Positions 34,308 through 43,864 of a stretch of DNA of 64,000 nt are shown here, piece after piece. The position numbers and the translations under genes are program-made. Within the stretch, counting starts at the first letter, position 1. Each line of letters opens with the position of its first letter. The notes beneath the pieces are model-generated. The model saw only the letters and a list, made by a program, of their open reading frames with translations. It ran no database searches and was not told where the DNA came from. Origin of the DNA: DAOTWC01 sp048499435 (GTDB lineage Bacteria > Chloroflexota > Anaerolineae > Aggregatilineales > Phototrophicaceae); NCBI GenBank assembly GCA_048499435.1, contig JASNZW010000006.1, positions 178,725-242,724 on the forward strand, in the 5' to 3' direction.

Positions 34308-35270
34308 GTGAACGCTGAGGTAACAGATGTTAAGCCGCCGCAGAGGTTTGCGCGGCTGGCACTGGTCACGGCGCTGCTGACGGTGGGCCTGATTCTCTTT
34401 GGCGCGGTGGTGCGGGTGACCGAGTCAGGATTGGGCTGCGGCAACAGTTGGCCGCTGTGCGAGGGCACGATTGTGCCGCCGCTGGATAACCTGACGGCGT
34501 GGATTGAGTGGCTGCACCGGCTGTTCGCGCTGCTGATCGGCGTGATGGGCGTCATTATACTGGTTGCTGGCTGGCGGCTGCGGCGGTCACGGCCACTGGC
34601 CTTCTGGGCGGTGGTGGCGGCGGCGCTGCTGTTTACGGTCCAAAGCGGGCTGGGTGCGCTGGTGGTTTTTCTCGACCTGCCGCCGACGATGGTGGCGCTG
34701 CATCTGGGCACGGCGATGCTGCTGCTGGCGGCGCTGCTGACGGCCGCTGTAGCGGGGCTGTATCAACCGCGCGCCCGTCGCGCGGGCGACCAGGTTACCG
34801 GCCTGGTGTATGTCACGACGGCGCTGTCGCTGGTCATTATCCTCACCGGGGCGCTGGTGCGCGGCAGCGGGGCCACGCTGGCCTGTGTGGACTGGCCGCT
34901 GTGCAGCGGCACAGTGCTCCCGATAGCGCAGGGACAGTTGGCGATCATTCATATGTTTCACCGCCTGGCGGTGCTGGGGCTGGGCATCAGCCTGGGGCTG
35001 CTGGTGTGGCGGGTGTACCAGGTCCGGCAGGACGCCTGGCCGCGACGGCTGGCGGCGCTGGCGCTGGTGGCCTATCTGGGGCAGGCGGGTGTCGGCGCGC
35101 TGTTTGTGCTGACGAGCGCCGCGCCGCTGTGGGGCGCGGTGCATGTGGGGCTGGCGGCGACGACCTGGGCGCTGCTGGTTACGTTGAGCGTGCTGGAGTT
35201 TATTGTTACGCGTCAGGTGCGGATTAAACAGGACGTATGGAATCCACAGTCCAAAGCAATACCGAACTGA
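34308..35270 (+). CDS. ctaA: Heme A synthase
   Basis: CtaA oxidises heme O to heme A for aa3-type oxidases. The 320-residue membrane protein has eight hydrophobic segments. Each half begins with a conserved Gly-rich motif: GAVVRVTESGLGCG with WPLC in the first half and GALVRGSGATLACVDWPLC in the second. Cys44 and Cys51 form the family cysteine pair. Heme-ligand His are found in EWLHRLFA and HMFHRLAV. GTG 34308 is the start. The end overlaps ctaB by 34 bases. Confidence 0.94.
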   Translation: MNAEVTDVKPPQRFARLALVTALLTVGLILFGAVVRVTESGLGCGNSWPLCEGTIVPPLDNLTAWIEWLHRLFALLIGVMGVIILVAGWRLRRSRPLAFWAVVAAALLFTVQSGLGALVVFLDLPPTMVALHLGTAMLLLAALLTAAVAGLYQPRARRAGDQVTGLVYVTTALSLVIILTGALVRGSGATLACVDWPLCSGTVLPIAQGQLAIIHMFHRLAVLGLGISLGLLVWRVYQVRQDAWPRRLAALALVAYLGQAGVGALFVLTSAAPLWGAVHVGLAATTWALLVTLSVLEFIVTRQVRIKQDVWNPQSKAIPN

Positions 35271-36127
35271 AGGCTACTCTGCGTGTTTACATGGAGCTGG
35301 CAAAGCTGCGGATTGTGCTGCTGCTGTTGTTCACCACGCTGACCGCGATGGTGATCGCTGAAGGCGGCATTCCACCCATCGGCATTCTGCTGCCCACACT
35401 GATGGGCGGCGCACTGGCCGCCGCTGGGTCCAGTACCATTAACCAGTATCTTGACCGTGACATGGACGCCAAGATGGCGCGCACAGCCCGCCGCCCCATT
35501 CCGTCGGGGCGCATCGCGCCGCTGCACGCGCTGGCGGTGGGCATCGCGCACGTGTCGGCGTCGGTGCTTATCCTGGGCATCTTTGTTAACTGGCTGTCGG
35601 CGGCGCTGGCGCTCATTGGCGGCGTGTACTACGTCGTGGTGTACACGATACTGCTCAAGCGCAACACGGTGCTTAACATCGTGATCGGCGGCGGGGCGGG
35701 GGCGATGCCGGTGCTGGTGGGCTGGGCGGCGGCGACCGGCAGCCTGACGCTGGACGCCTGGATTTTGTTCGCGATTGTGTTCTACTGGACGCCGCCGCAC
35801 AGTTGGGCGCTGGCGCTGCTGGTGAACACAGACTATGCGCGCGCCGGCGTGCCCATGATGCCGGTGGCGCGCGGCGAAGATGTGACCCGGCGGCAGATTC
35901 TGATGTACTCGGTGCTGCTGCTGGTTGTGTCGCTGCTGCCGGCGCTGACGAGGGCGCTGGGCGTGCTGTATCTGGTTTCGGCGGTGGCGCTGGGCGCGGG
36001 GCTGGTGTGGTACTCGGTCCGACTGCTGCGCGACACGTCCAAAGCGATGTCGCGGCGCATGTACAAGTACTCGACCTTCTACCTTGCGCTGCTGTTTATG
36101 GCCATGTTGCTGGATGTACTGCTCTAG
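35237..36127 (+). CDS. ctaB: Heme O synthase (protoheme IX farnesyltransferase)
   Basis: CtaB attaches farnesyl diphosphate to heme B. The 296-residue UbiA-family membrane protein has the first Asp-rich motif in NQYLDRDMDAKMARTARRP (about residues 73-91), a second one in NTDYARAGVPMMPV and about nine membrane helices. The opening AKLRIVLLLLFTTLTAM is typical of the family. ATG 35237 overlaps the end of ctaA, so the two are translationally coupled. Confidence 0.95.
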   Translation: MESTVQSNTELKATLRVYMELAKLRIVLLLLFTTLTAMVIAEGGIPPIGILLPTLMGGALAAAGSSTINQYLDRDMDAKMARTARRPIPSGRIAPLHALAVGIAHVSASVLILGIFVNWLSAALALIGGVYYVVVYTILLKRNTVLNIVIGGGAGAMPVLVGWAAATGSLTLDAWILFAIVFYWTPPHSWALALLVNTDYARAGVPMMPVARGEDVTRRQILMYSVLLLVVSLLPALTRALGVLYLVSAVALGAGLVWYSVRLLRDTSKAMSRRMYKYSTFYLALLFMAMLLDVLL

Positions 36128-36138
36128 CAGGTGATACT

Positions 36139-36630
36139 GTGACTCCAATCCTAACCCGGCAGACGGCGCGCTGGCCGCTGTATGTGGCCGGCAGCCTGCT
36201 GGCGCTGACGCTGGCGGCGTTTGCCGCGCTGTTTGTGATCGATTCCGTCAATTATGAGGAAACCATTCACGGCGATTTGCCGGCGGGCACGCTGACCGCA
36301 GCAACCTACCTTGACAAGGTCGAACCGCTGCTGGCGCAGGCTGACCCGACTAACGGCGATGCACTGCTGACGCAGTTTGCCTGTGTGGCCTGCCACCGGG
36401 CCGGGGCCGCCAACGGCATCGCGCCGGCCTTTGCTGGCATCGCGGCGCGCGCCGCCGAGCGGCGTCCGCCGCTGTCAGCGGCGGCCTACCTGTACGAATC
36501 CATCACGCACCCGCAGGCGTATGTGGTCGAAGGATTTGCGGGCGCGATGCCGCAGGATTTTGCCCTGCGCCTGAGCGACCAACAGTTGGGCGACATTATC
36601 GCCTATCTGCTGACGCCGGACGCGTCCTGA
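36139..36630 (+). CDS. Membrane-anchored mono-heme cytochrome c
   Basis: The 163-residue protein has one N-terminal membrane anchor (about residues 13-35) and a cytochrome c domain outside the membrane. Heme attachment is CVACH (Cys82, Cys85, His86), and Met136 in AGAMPQDF is the probable sixth ligand. GTG 36139, eleven bases after ctaB, gives a sensible anchor; a longer in-frame reading would run back into ctaB. Placement suggests an electron carrier to an oxidase whose subunits are not in the window. Confidence 0.87.
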   Translation: MTPILTRQTARWPLYVAGSLLALTLAAFAALFVIDSVNYEETIHGDLPAGTLTAATYLDKVEPLLAQADPTNGDALLTQFACVACHRAGAANGIAPAFAGIAARAAERRPPLSAAAYLYESITHPQAYVVEGFAGAMPQDFALRLSDQQLGDIIAYLLTPDAS

Positions 36631-36637
36631 ACGCGCC

Positions 36638-38350
36638 ATGTACCTCGACGTTTTTACGCTGTCCGCGCTGGTGGATGAACTGCTTGACACGCTGGCGGGC
36701 GGGCGCGTGCAGGACAGCATTGACACGGACGCGACCGGCATCGGGCTGGAGATTTACGCCGATCACCGCCGCCGCTATCTCTACCTGAGCGCCGACCAGC
36801 AGACGCCGCGCGTGCATCTGGTGGATGAGAAGCTGCGGCGCGGCGTCACCACGCCCCGCCAGCTTGGGCTGCTGTTTCGCCGCTATGTTGAGGGCGGAAT
36901 CGTCACCCATATCAGCCAGCCGCGCTGGGAACGCATCCTGCACATAGACGTGGACGGGCCGGAAGGGGCCGTTACGGCGATCGTGGAGCCGATGGAGCGC
37001 CGCAGCAACATTCTGCTGGTGCAGAACGGCGTCATTCTGGACTGTATGCGGCGGGTGGGACCGGAGGAAAATCGCCACCGGCTGAGCCTGCCCAACCACG
37101 CTTACAGCCCGCCGCCGCCGCAAACGGGCAAACTCGACCCGGTGAACCTGGACGCGGCGGATTTCCACGCGCTGTTCGCCCCGAACGACGACCCGAAGCT
37201 GCTCACGCAGCGGCTGCTAACGGCGCGCCTGCTGGGTGTCAGCCCGCTGCTGGCGCGCGAGATCGCCTACCGGGCGGGCGCGCCGGCGGCGCAGAGAGCG
37301 GCCAGCGCCAACCCGGAGGCGCTGTATGCCGCGCTGCGCGAGGTCATTGAGCCGCTGGCGGCGCGCGACTGGCAGCCGGGTGTCGCAGAGGCGGACGGCG
37401 TCGTCGAGGCATTCAGCGTTTACCCGCTGCGTTCGGCGGCGGAGTGGCGGGGCGTCGCGAGCGTGAGCGCGGCGCTGGCGGCGTTCTACGGCGCGCCCAC
37501 CGGCGAAGAAGCCTACACCGCCGCTAAAGGTCCGGTGCAGGCGGCTATCCAGGAAGCGCAGGCGCGGCTGCGGGCCAGGCTGGCCGCGCTGGAGCAGGCG
37601 CTGACGGACGACGCCGAGCGCGCCGCGCTGCGCATCAGCGGCGAGCTAATTCTCGCGTACCAGTACACGCTGACGCCGGGGCAGGCCGAGCTGCGCGCTC
37701 AGTATGACCCGGACGCGCCGGCGCTGGTGGTGGCGCTGGACCCGGCGCTGACGCCGCTGGAGAACGCGCAGCGCTATTTTGCGCGCTACGACAAGGCCAA
37801 GCGCGCGTTAGAGGACGTGCCGCGTCTGGCCGAGGAAACGCGCCACGAGCTGGCGTTCCTGGCACAGCTTGACGCGGACCTGACGCTGGCGGCAAGCTGG
37901 CCCGATATTGACGATGTGCAGCAGGCGCTGCAGGCGCGCGGCTACTGGCGCGGGCGGCGGGCGGGGCGCAGCGGCGGCGGGCGGCCCGCGCCCTTAAAGC
38001 TGGTGACACCTGACGGTTACGTCATCTGGGTGGGGCGCAACAGCCGCCAGAATGAGATCGTGACATTTGAGAAGGGCAGCGGCGAGGACCTGTGGCTGCA
38101 CGCGCACGCCGCCGCCGGGGCGCACGTGATCGTCAAGTTCGACGGGCGACCGATTCCAGAGGCGGTGATCGCGCGGGCGGCGGAGGCCGCCGCCTACTAC
38201 AGCGCCAGGCGGGACGAGGCGCACGTCCTGGTGGACGTGACTCAGCGTAAATACGTCAGGAAGATCAAGGGGGCCGGGCCGGGGATGGTGACGTATCGCA
38301 ACGAGACGACGCGCACCGTCGCGCCGCGCGCCGGCGAAATACAGCCTTAA
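36638..38350 (+). CDS. rqcH: Rqc2 homologue RqcH (NFACT protein, FbpA-like)
   Basis: RqcH binds obstructed 50S subunits and adds alanine tails to the stalled nascent chain, marking it for proteolysis. The 570-residue protein has NFACT-N (about 1-190, with EPMERRSNILLVQNGVILDCMRRV split over its core), a helix-hairpin-helix region near 200-290 (LLGVSPLLAREIAYRAG), a coiled coil (about 305-440) and NFACT-R (about 455-560) with WVGRNSRQNE. It begins seven bases after the cytochrome gene. Older annotations call it fibronectin-binding. Confidence 0.92.
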   Translation: MYLDVFTLSALVDELLDTLAGGRVQDSIDTDATGIGLEIYADHRRRYLYLSADQQTPRVHLVDEKLRRGVTTPRQLGLLFRRYVEGGIVTHISQPRWERILHIDVDGPEGAVTAIVEPMERRSNILLVQNGVILDCMRRVGPEENRHRLSLPNHAYSPPPPQTGKLDPVNLDAADFHALFAPNDDPKLLTQRLLTARLLGVSPLLAREIAYRAGAPAAQRAASANPEALYAALREVIEPLAARDWQPGVAEADGVVEAFSVYPLRSAAEWRGVASVSAALAAFYGAPTGEEAYTAAKGPVQAAIQEAQARLRARLAALEQALTDDAERAALRISGELILAYQYTLTPGQAELRAQYDPDAPALVVALDPALTPLENAQRYFARYDKAKRALEDVPRLAEETRHELAFLAQLDADLTLAASWPDIDDVQQALQARGYWRGRRAGRSGGGRPAPLKLVTPDGYVIWVGRNSRQNEIVTFEKGSGEDLWLHAHAAAGAHVIVKFDGRPIPEAVIARAAEAAAYYSARRDEAHVLVDVTQRKYVRKIKGAGPGMVTYRNETTRTVAPRAGEIQP

Positions 38351-38370
38351 AGCGTGGAGGGTGAACAGCT

Positions 38371-39177
38371 ATGGCGGAACAGCGCCTGATTCCCGAACCG
38401 GGGCACGCGGTCCGGTTAAAGGATTACGACCCCGATTATCGCGGCAGTTATGACAAGGACAGCGCGGGCGAACTTGAAAACGCGCTGGAGGAACGCCTTT
38501 TTAAGCTGCAGGAACGGCTGTACGCGGAGCGCAAACAGGCGCTGCTGGTGGTTTTGCAGGCGATGGATGCCGGCGGCAAGGACGGCACGATCAAGCGCGT
38601 GTTCGACTCGGTTAACCCGCAGGGCGTGCGTGTGACCAGCTTCAAAGCGCCCACGCCTGACGAGCTGGCGCACGATTTCCTGTGGCGCATCCACTGTCAG
38701 ACGCCGCCGAAGGGCTACATCGGTATTTTTAACCGCAGCCACTATGAGGATGTGCTGGTGGTGCGCGTGAACGAGCTGGTTCCTGAAAGCGTGTGGCGCG
38801 CGCGCTATGAGGCAATCAATGCCTTCGAGCGCCTGCTGACCGCGAACGGCACGCGGGTGCTGAAGTTCTTTTTGCACATCAGCAAGGCGGAGCAGAAGAA
38901 ACGCCTGCAGGAACGGCTGGACGAGCCGGAGAAGAACTGGAAGTTCTCGGCCGGCGACCTGCCGGTGCGCGCGCGCTGGGACGAGTATATGGCGGCCTAT
39001 GAGGATGCTATCGAGCGGTGCAGCACGCCGCACGCGCCCTGGCACATTGTCCCAGCCAACCACAAATGGTATCGCAACCTGGTGGTGACGCAGACGATCG
39101 TCGCGGCGCTGGAGGACATGAATCCGCAGTACCCGCCGCCAGAGCCGGGCCTGGACAAGGTTGTAATCCCGGATTGA
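38371..39177 (+). CDS. ppk2: Polyphosphate kinase 2 family protein
   Basis: PPK2 enzymes move phosphate between polyphosphate and nucleotides. The 268-residue single-domain protein has Walker A QAMDAGGKDGTIK (about residues 66-78), lid Arg residues, Walker B-like FNRSHYEDVLVVRV and RYEAINAFE. Size fits single-domain class I or III enzymes; class (AMP or ADP phosphorylation) cannot be fixed by eye. GGAGGG lies upstream of ATG 38371. It converges with pfkA ten bases away. Confidence 0.93.
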   Translation: MAEQRLIPEPGHAVRLKDYDPDYRGSYDKDSAGELENALEERLFKLQERLYAERKQALLVVLQAMDAGGKDGTIKRVFDSVNPQGVRVTSFKAPTPDELAHDFLWRIHCQTPPKGYIGIFNRSHYEDVLVVRVNELVPESVWRARYEAINAFERLLTANGTRVLKFFLHISKAEQKKRLQERLDEPEKNWKFSAGDLPVRARWDEYMAAYEDAIERCSTPHAPWHIVPANHKWYRNLVVTQTIVAALEDMNPQYPPPEPGLDKVVIPD

Positions 39178-39187
39178 GCGGTGGCGG

Positions 39188-40303
39188 TCAGTCGCCCAGG
39201 CTGACGCCCAGCGCGCGCGCTGACTCGATCCAGGGATGGTCAGGCGGGACGGTCTTGCGCTTGTCCACCACATCAGCCAGCGGCACGGCGACAGCGCCGT
39301 CACCGCGCGCCGCCACCATAACGCCGAAACAGCCTTCGCTGATGAAGCGCGCGCAGGCGGTCCCCAGGCGCGTCGCCAGCAGGCGGTCGGCTGGCGAAGG
39401 GATGCCGCCGCGCTGCACATGGCCCAGGATGGTCACGCGCGATTCCAGCCGGGTAAGCGTTTCCAGTTCAGCGGTGAGCGTGTGGGTGCTTTCCAGCCGC
39501 TCGGCTTCCAGCTCGGCCAGGCGCTCTTTGGCTTTGCGGGCGCTTTTGCCGTCGGCTTTCGCCTCTTCCTGTGCCGCGTAGTAGCGCTGCGCCAGGTCCC
39601 GCGACATCGCGCCTTCGGAAACAGCGACAATGCTGAAGCGTTTGCCGTCACGGCTGCGGTTCATGATCGATTCAGCGACCCGCTGCACATCGTAGGGAAT
39701 TTCAGGGATGAGGATCACGTCCGCGCCGCCGGCGATGCCCGCGCTCAGCGCCAGCCAGCCGGCGTTGTGGCCCATCACTTCGACCACGATAATACGGTGA
39801 TGGCTGTGCGCGGTGCTGTGCAGGCGGTCGATGGCTTCGGTGGCGATGGTCAGGGCGGTGTCGAAGCCGAAAGTGACATCGGTCAGCGCCACGTCGTTGT
39901 CAATGGTTTTAGGCAGCGTGATGATGTTGAGGCCCTTTTCCATCAGGCGGAAGGCGTTTTTCTGCGTGCCGCCGCCGCCCAGGCAGACCAGCCCGTCCAG
40001 GTGATGTTTGTGGTAGGTGTCTACCATGACGTCCGTCATGTCCAGCAGCTTGTCGCCGATGGGCATCTTGTGAGGCTTGTCGCGGCTGGTTCCCAGGATA
40101 GTGCCCCCTACGGTGAGGATGCCGGAGAGGGCGGCGCTGTCGAGGCGGACAATCCGGTTCTCCATCAGGCCGCGAAAGCCGTCACGGAAGCCGATTGTGC
40201 TCATGCCGTAGGCGTTCAGGGCGGCTTTGCCCACGCCGCGGATAGCGGCGTTAAGGCCAGGGCTGTCACCGCCAGCGGTCAGGATGCCGATATATTTAGT
40301 CAT
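39188..40303 (-). CDS. pfkA: 6-phosphofructokinase, group III-like
   Basis: The enzyme phosphorylates fructose-6-phosphate. The 371-residue protein has the phosphate loop TAGGDSPGLNAAIRG and the substrate motifs MGHNAGWLAL and QRGGIPSPADR. Two diagnostic positions differ from E. coli PfkA: GGGGT (109-113) replaces GGDGS, and PKTIDND (131-137) replaces PGTIDND. The Lys is shared with pyrophosphate-using and group III enzymes, so the phosphate donor is uncertain. A charged helical insert of about 40 residues lies near 240-285. AGAGGA lies before ATG 40303. The glycosyltransferase genes are immediately upstream. Confidence 0.9.
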   Translation of the reverse strand: MTKYIGILTAGGDSPGLNAAIRGVGKAALNAYGMSTIGFRDGFRGLMENRIVRLDSAALSGILTVGGTILGTSRDKPHKMPIGDKLLDMTDVMVDTYHKHHLDGLVCLGGGGTQKNAFRLMEKGLNIITLPKTIDNDVALTDVTFGFDTALTIATEAIDRLHSTAHSHHRIIVVEVMGHNAGWLALSAGIAGGADVILIPEIPYDVQRVAESIMNRSRDGKRFSIVAVSEGAMSRDLAQRYYAAQEEAKADGKSARKAKERLAELEAERLESTHTLTAELETLTRLESRVTILGHVQRGGIPSPADRLLATRLGTACARFISEGCFGVMVAARGDGAVAVPLADVVDKRKTVPPDHPWIESARALGVSLGD

Positions 40304-40323
40304 AGTAATATCCTCTCAACAGC

Positions 40324-41532
40324 TTAACTAGGCGGGAAACTGGCGCTGGCAACCTGTCGGGCGGCTGCCAGCACCTGATGGATGCCGATATCGCGCATGC
40401 AAGGGTGATTTTCCGGCTTGTCGTCGGCCCAGTCAAGGACGCGGCAGGGGCGGCAGCCGATGTCGGATGCCAGCACAATGTGCCGGCCGCGCGGCCCCCA
40501 GGGGCCGAACTCGCGCGGGTCCGCCGGGCCGAACAGCGTAACGGTGGGCGTTCCCACGGCCGCCGCCAGGTGCAGCGGGCCGCTGTCCGGGCCGAGCACG
40601 ACCCGCGCCCGCGCGAACAGGGCCGCGAGCTGGCCTACACGCGTCTCGCCGGCGATGATGCAGTTGGGCTGGCGCATGGCCGTCGCGATCCGTCGCACCA
40701 GGCTCAGCTCGTGCTCGCTGCCGGTGAACACCACCGCCGCATTTAACTGTTCCGTCAGCGTGTCGGCGACGACAGCCCAGCCGTTCTCATCCCAATGTTT
40801 GGCCCACGTCCCTGAGCCGGGGTGAACGCAGATCAGCGCGCGGCCTGGCCCGATACCCCATTCCTGGAGGTAGCCGTCAACGAAGCTGCGGTCGGCCTGG
40901 TTGAGTGGGAACTGGCAGGGCGCGGCGTGCGGCGCCGCGGGGCCAGTCCAACGCTCGATCAGGCGCAGATTCTGCGCGACAACGTGATCGGCTGAGAGCG
41001 GAACCGTGTGCGTGAGAAAGGGGGCGGTGTCGGGCAGGTCGTACCCAACGCGCACGGGGATGCCCGCCAGAAAGGCGACCAGCGCGCCCCACCAGTGATC
41101 GGGCCGGAAGATGACGGCGCTGCTGTAGCCGATGCGCCGCAGCCGCCGGGCGCTGTCCCAGGCCAATTGGTAGGGCGAACGCCAGCTTACTTTAGGGTGG
41201 CGGCTGAAGCCGGGAAACGCCAGCGTCAGCACCAGGTCCACGTCGTCGTAGGCGGCCAGCACCTCCGCTGACCAGGGACCGACCAGCGCGTGAAGCTGGG
41301 CGGCGGGGCGCGCCTGCCGCAGCGCGCGGATGGCCGGCGTGGTGAGCAGGACATCGCCGAGGTGATCGGGGCGGATCAGCAGGATGCGCTCGGCGGCGGG
41401 TGGGCGGCAGGCGCGCGCCGGCAGGCCGGCGACGGCGTGCAGCAGCGCCCGCCGCAGGTGGTGTTTCAACGGCGTGGCGTGAAAGGCTTCGGCCATGCGC
41501 CGGTTGCGTTCGACGAGCGCATCTCTATCCAA
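40324..41532 (-). CDS. Glycosyltransferase family 9 (heptosyltransferase-like)
   Basis: The 402-residue GT-B enzyme has the family 9 start ILLIRPDHLGDVLLTTPAIRALR (residues 49-71) and a C-terminal donor site with HPGSGTWAKHWDENGWA, a conserved GPDSGPLHLAAAVGTPTVTLFGP motif and a Cys pair near GCRPCR. In diderms family 9 adds heptose to LPS; here the acceptor is unknown. TTG 41532 follows AAGGA. It overlaps the upstream glycosyltransferase gene by eight bases and lies 20 bases before pfkA. Confidence 0.9.
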   Translation of the reverse strand: MDRDALVERNRRMAEAFHATPLKHHLRRALLHAVAGLPARACRPPAAERILLIRPDHLGDVLLTTPAIRALRQARPAAQLHALVGPWSAEVLAAYDDVDLVLTLAFPGFSRHPKVSWRSPYQLAWDSARRLRRIGYSSAVIFRPDHWWGALVAFLAGIPVRVGYDLPDTAPFLTHTVPLSADHVVAQNLRLIERWTGPAAPHAAPCQFPLNQADRSFVDGYLQEWGIGPGRALICVHPGSGTWAKHWDENGWAVVADTLTEQLNAAVVFTGSEHELSLVRRIATAMRQPNCIIAGETRVGQLAALFARARVVLGPDSGPLHLAAAVGTPTVTLFGPADPREFGPWGPRGRHIVLASDIGCRPCRVLDWADDKPENHPCMRDIGIHQVLAAARQVASASFPPS

Positions 41533-42742
41533 AACCGCAGTCCTTATAGGTGGCCAGCAAGCGCGGCATCAGTATAGCCCAGTCGTAGTGCTGTTTCACA
41601 GCGGCCTGCGCCGCCTGGCCCAGCGCCGCCCGCCGGGCAGGGTCGTTCAGCAGGGCGACGATAGCGTTAGCTGAGGCGGGGGCGTCGTCAGCGAGCGTCA
41701 GCGCCGCGGTGACGGCTGGCGGCAGGCCGGCGGCGGCAGCCCGCGTGGCGACCACCGCGCAGCCGGCCGCCATCGCTTCGAGAAGCTTGAGGCGTGTGCC
41801 GCTGCCCATGCGCAGCGGGGCCACATAGACAGCGGCGGCGCCCAGGAACGGCAGCACGGTTTTCACCCAGCCGGTGACAAACACGCCGGGCTGCTCGCGC
41901 AGGCGGTCCAGGCGCGGGTGCGGGCGCTGCCCCACGATATACAGGCGCGCGCTGGGGATGGCGCGCCGCACGCGGGGCAGCACGGCGTCGGTAAACCACA
42001 GCATAGCGTCCACGTTCGGGCGATAATCCATTTTGCCGGTGAACACCAGCGCGTGCTGGCCCAGGTCGAGCTGCTCGCCCGCGCCGATGTAGTCGTCCAC
42101 GAAAATCCCGTTGGGCATCACGTGAACGCAGCCATCAGCGCGAAAGGGGCGCAGCGCCGCCGCGTCTTCATCCGACACCGCCAGCACGCAGTTCACCTGC
42201 TGACACACATCGCGCTCAAAAGCCAGGATGCGCCGCGACTGGACCAGCGAATAGGCGGCTGTCGGCCAGCGGCGCGGCGACCGGCGGTCTACGGCGTAAA
42301 TGGCGCGCTGCAGGGCATATTCGGCGTTGTGCGCGTCGTAACACAGGCCAGCGTGGGGCTGGGCCGCGCGCACCTGGGGCAGCCAGCCGGCCATCTCTAA
42401 CCCTTCGAACTGCACCAGGTCGAACGGCTGCTGCGCCAGCAGGCTGGCCAGGCGCGCGCTGAAGGCGGCGCTTTGCAGGCGGCGCGCCAGGTCCGGCTGG
42501 CCGGTGGCGACGAGGTCAAGCAGACGGTGCGCCGCCGCGCGCGCTGGCGGCGGCACCGTCTGGATGTCGGCGCAGAGGCCCGCCAGCGGTGTCGTTTCGA
42601 CAGGCAGGGACCCGTCGTGAAAACACAGCAGCGTGATGGCGTGGCCGGCGGCGCTGAGGCCGTGCAGCAGGCCGTAATTGCGCAGCGCGCCGCCCTGGTG
42701 GGGCGGGTAGGGCAGGGACGGGGTGAGCATCAGCAGGCGCAT
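41525..42742 (-). CDS. Glycosyltransferase family 4
   Basis: The 405-residue GT-B enzyme opens with LMLTPSLPYPPHQGGALRNYGLLHGLSAAGH, the acceptor-side start of family 4. Its C-terminal half holds VFTGKMDYRPNVDAMLWF and the donor-binding APLRMGSGTRLKLLEAMAAGCAVVAT with its E-x7-E-like pattern. It shares the minus-strand run with two other glycosyltransferases, suggesting a surface glycan or exopolysaccharide role. The start ATG 42742 lacks a clear ribosome site. Confidence 0.9.
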   Translation of the reverse strand: MRLLMLTPSLPYPPHQGGALRNYGLLHGLSAAGHAITLLCFHDGSLPVETTPLAGLCADIQTVPPPARAAAHRLLDLVATGQPDLARRLQSAAFSARLASLLAQQPFDLVQFEGLEMAGWLPQVRAAQPHAGLCYDAHNAEYALQRAIYAVDRRSPRRWPTAAYSLVQSRRILAFERDVCQQVNCVLAVSDEDAAALRPFRADGCVHVMPNGIFVDDYIGAGEQLDLGQHALVFTGKMDYRPNVDAMLWFTDAVLPRVRRAIPSARLYIVGQRPHPRLDRLREQPGVFVTGWVKTVLPFLGAAAVYVAPLRMGSGTRLKLLEAMAAGCAVVATRAAAAGLPPAVTAALTLADDAPASANAIVALLNDPARRAALGQAAQAAVKQHYDWAILMPRLLATYKDCGFG

Positions 42743-42754
42743 AGTGGGCGGCCT

Positions 42755-43858
42755 TTACGTCAGCGCGACACGGTAAGCAGATAAGGCGGCGCGGGCGGTG
42801 CGCTCCCAGGTGAAGCTGGCGGCCCGTTCCAGCCCGGCGCGGCGCATCTCTGCGCGCCAGGGGGCGTCGGTCAGCGCGCGGCAGAGCGCGGCGGCCAGCG
42901 CCGCCGGGTCATCAGGCGCGACCTGAAGGCCAACCGGGCCGACCACCTCCGGCAGCGATGACCGGTTGCTGACGACCGGAACAGTGCCGCAGGCCATCGC
43001 CTCCAGGGGCGGGAAGCCGAAACCTTCGTAGTAGGACGGCAGCGCCAGCACGGACGCCAGATTGTACAGCGCGGGCAGGTCCGCCTGGGGGATGCTCTCG
43101 CGCCAGAGGACGCGCTGCGCCAGCCCCAGGTGCTCGACGCGGGCGAAGGTTTCGTCGAACAGCCAGCCGCGCGGCCCGGCCAGCACCAGCGGCGGCGCGG
43201 TGGGCAGGTCGGCCAGCAGCAGACGATAGGCTTCAAGCAGGCCGGCTACGTTCTTGCGCGGCTCGAACGTGCCGACGAACAGGATATACGCGGGCGGCAG
43301 ATTGAGGCGCTGGCGCACAGGTTCAAGGGCGGCGGGCGGCAGCGGGCGGAAGCTCTCGTCCACACCCAGCAGGTGAACGGCGATTTTCGCGGCCGGCACG
43401 GCCAGCAGGGCGATCAGATCGGCTTTGGTGGCTTCGCTGTCGGCCAGGATGCAGTCGGCCTGGCGGACGGCGGCGGCGATCTGCGCGTTGTAATAGCGGC
43501 GGCTTTCGGCGGTGAGGAACTGCGGATAATGCAGGAAATTGAGGTCGTGCACGGTGATGATGTGGCGGCGCGCGCCGCGCAGCGGCGGGATGAAATCCGG
43601 GCTGTGCAGCAGGTCGAGGCGGAAGCGGGCCAGCTCTGCCGAGAGCGCCAGCCGCTCCAGCCGGTGATGCGCGGGCGTCCACAGCGACGCCTGCCGAAAG
43701 CGTGTCACCAGGGACTCGCGCGCTTTACGGCTGTGAAAGACCGTGAAGCGGTTGTCAGGGGCAAGCTGCTCCAGCGCGGCGACCAGGCGGCGGATATAGG
43801 TGCTGATACCGCCGATGCGGTAATACGTCAGGCGGGCGTCAATGCCAATGTAAACCAT
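42755..43858 (-). CDS. Glycosyltransferase family 4 (mannosyltransferase-like)
   Basis: The 367-residue GT-B enzyme begins MVYIGIDARLTYYRIGGISTYIRRLV. It has VHDLNFLHYPQF, the hinge YILFVGTFEPRKN and the donor-site motif PSYYEGFGFPPLEAMACGTVPVVSN with the E-x7-E pair. ATG 43858 is preferred over an in-frame start further upstream because the protein then begins with the family N-terminus and the extra 40 residues are atypical. A TATACT six bases before the ATG suggests transcription may begin at the start codon itself. Confidence 0.9.
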   Translation of the reverse strand: MVYIGIDARLTYYRIGGISTYIRRLVAALEQLAPDNRFTVFHSRKARESLVTRFRQASLWTPAHHRLERLALSAELARFRLDLLHSPDFIPPLRGARRHIITVHDLNFLHYPQFLTAESRRYYNAQIAAAVRQADCILADSEATKADLIALLAVPAAKIAVHLLGVDESFRPLPPAALEPVRQRLNLPPAYILFVGTFEPRKNVAGLLEAYRLLLADLPTAPPLVLAGPRGWLFDETFARVEHLGLAQRVLWRESIPQADLPALYNLASVLALPSYYEGFGFPPLEAMACGTVPVVSNRSSLPEVVGPVGLQVAPDDPAALAAALCRALTDAPWRAEMRRAGLERAASFTWERTARAALSAYRVALT

Positions 43859-43864
43859 GCGCTG

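Noticed and set aside
35803..36138. N-terminal extension of the cytochrome c gene
   Set aside because: It runs through the end of ctaB and would bury the membrane anchor in the middle of the protein.
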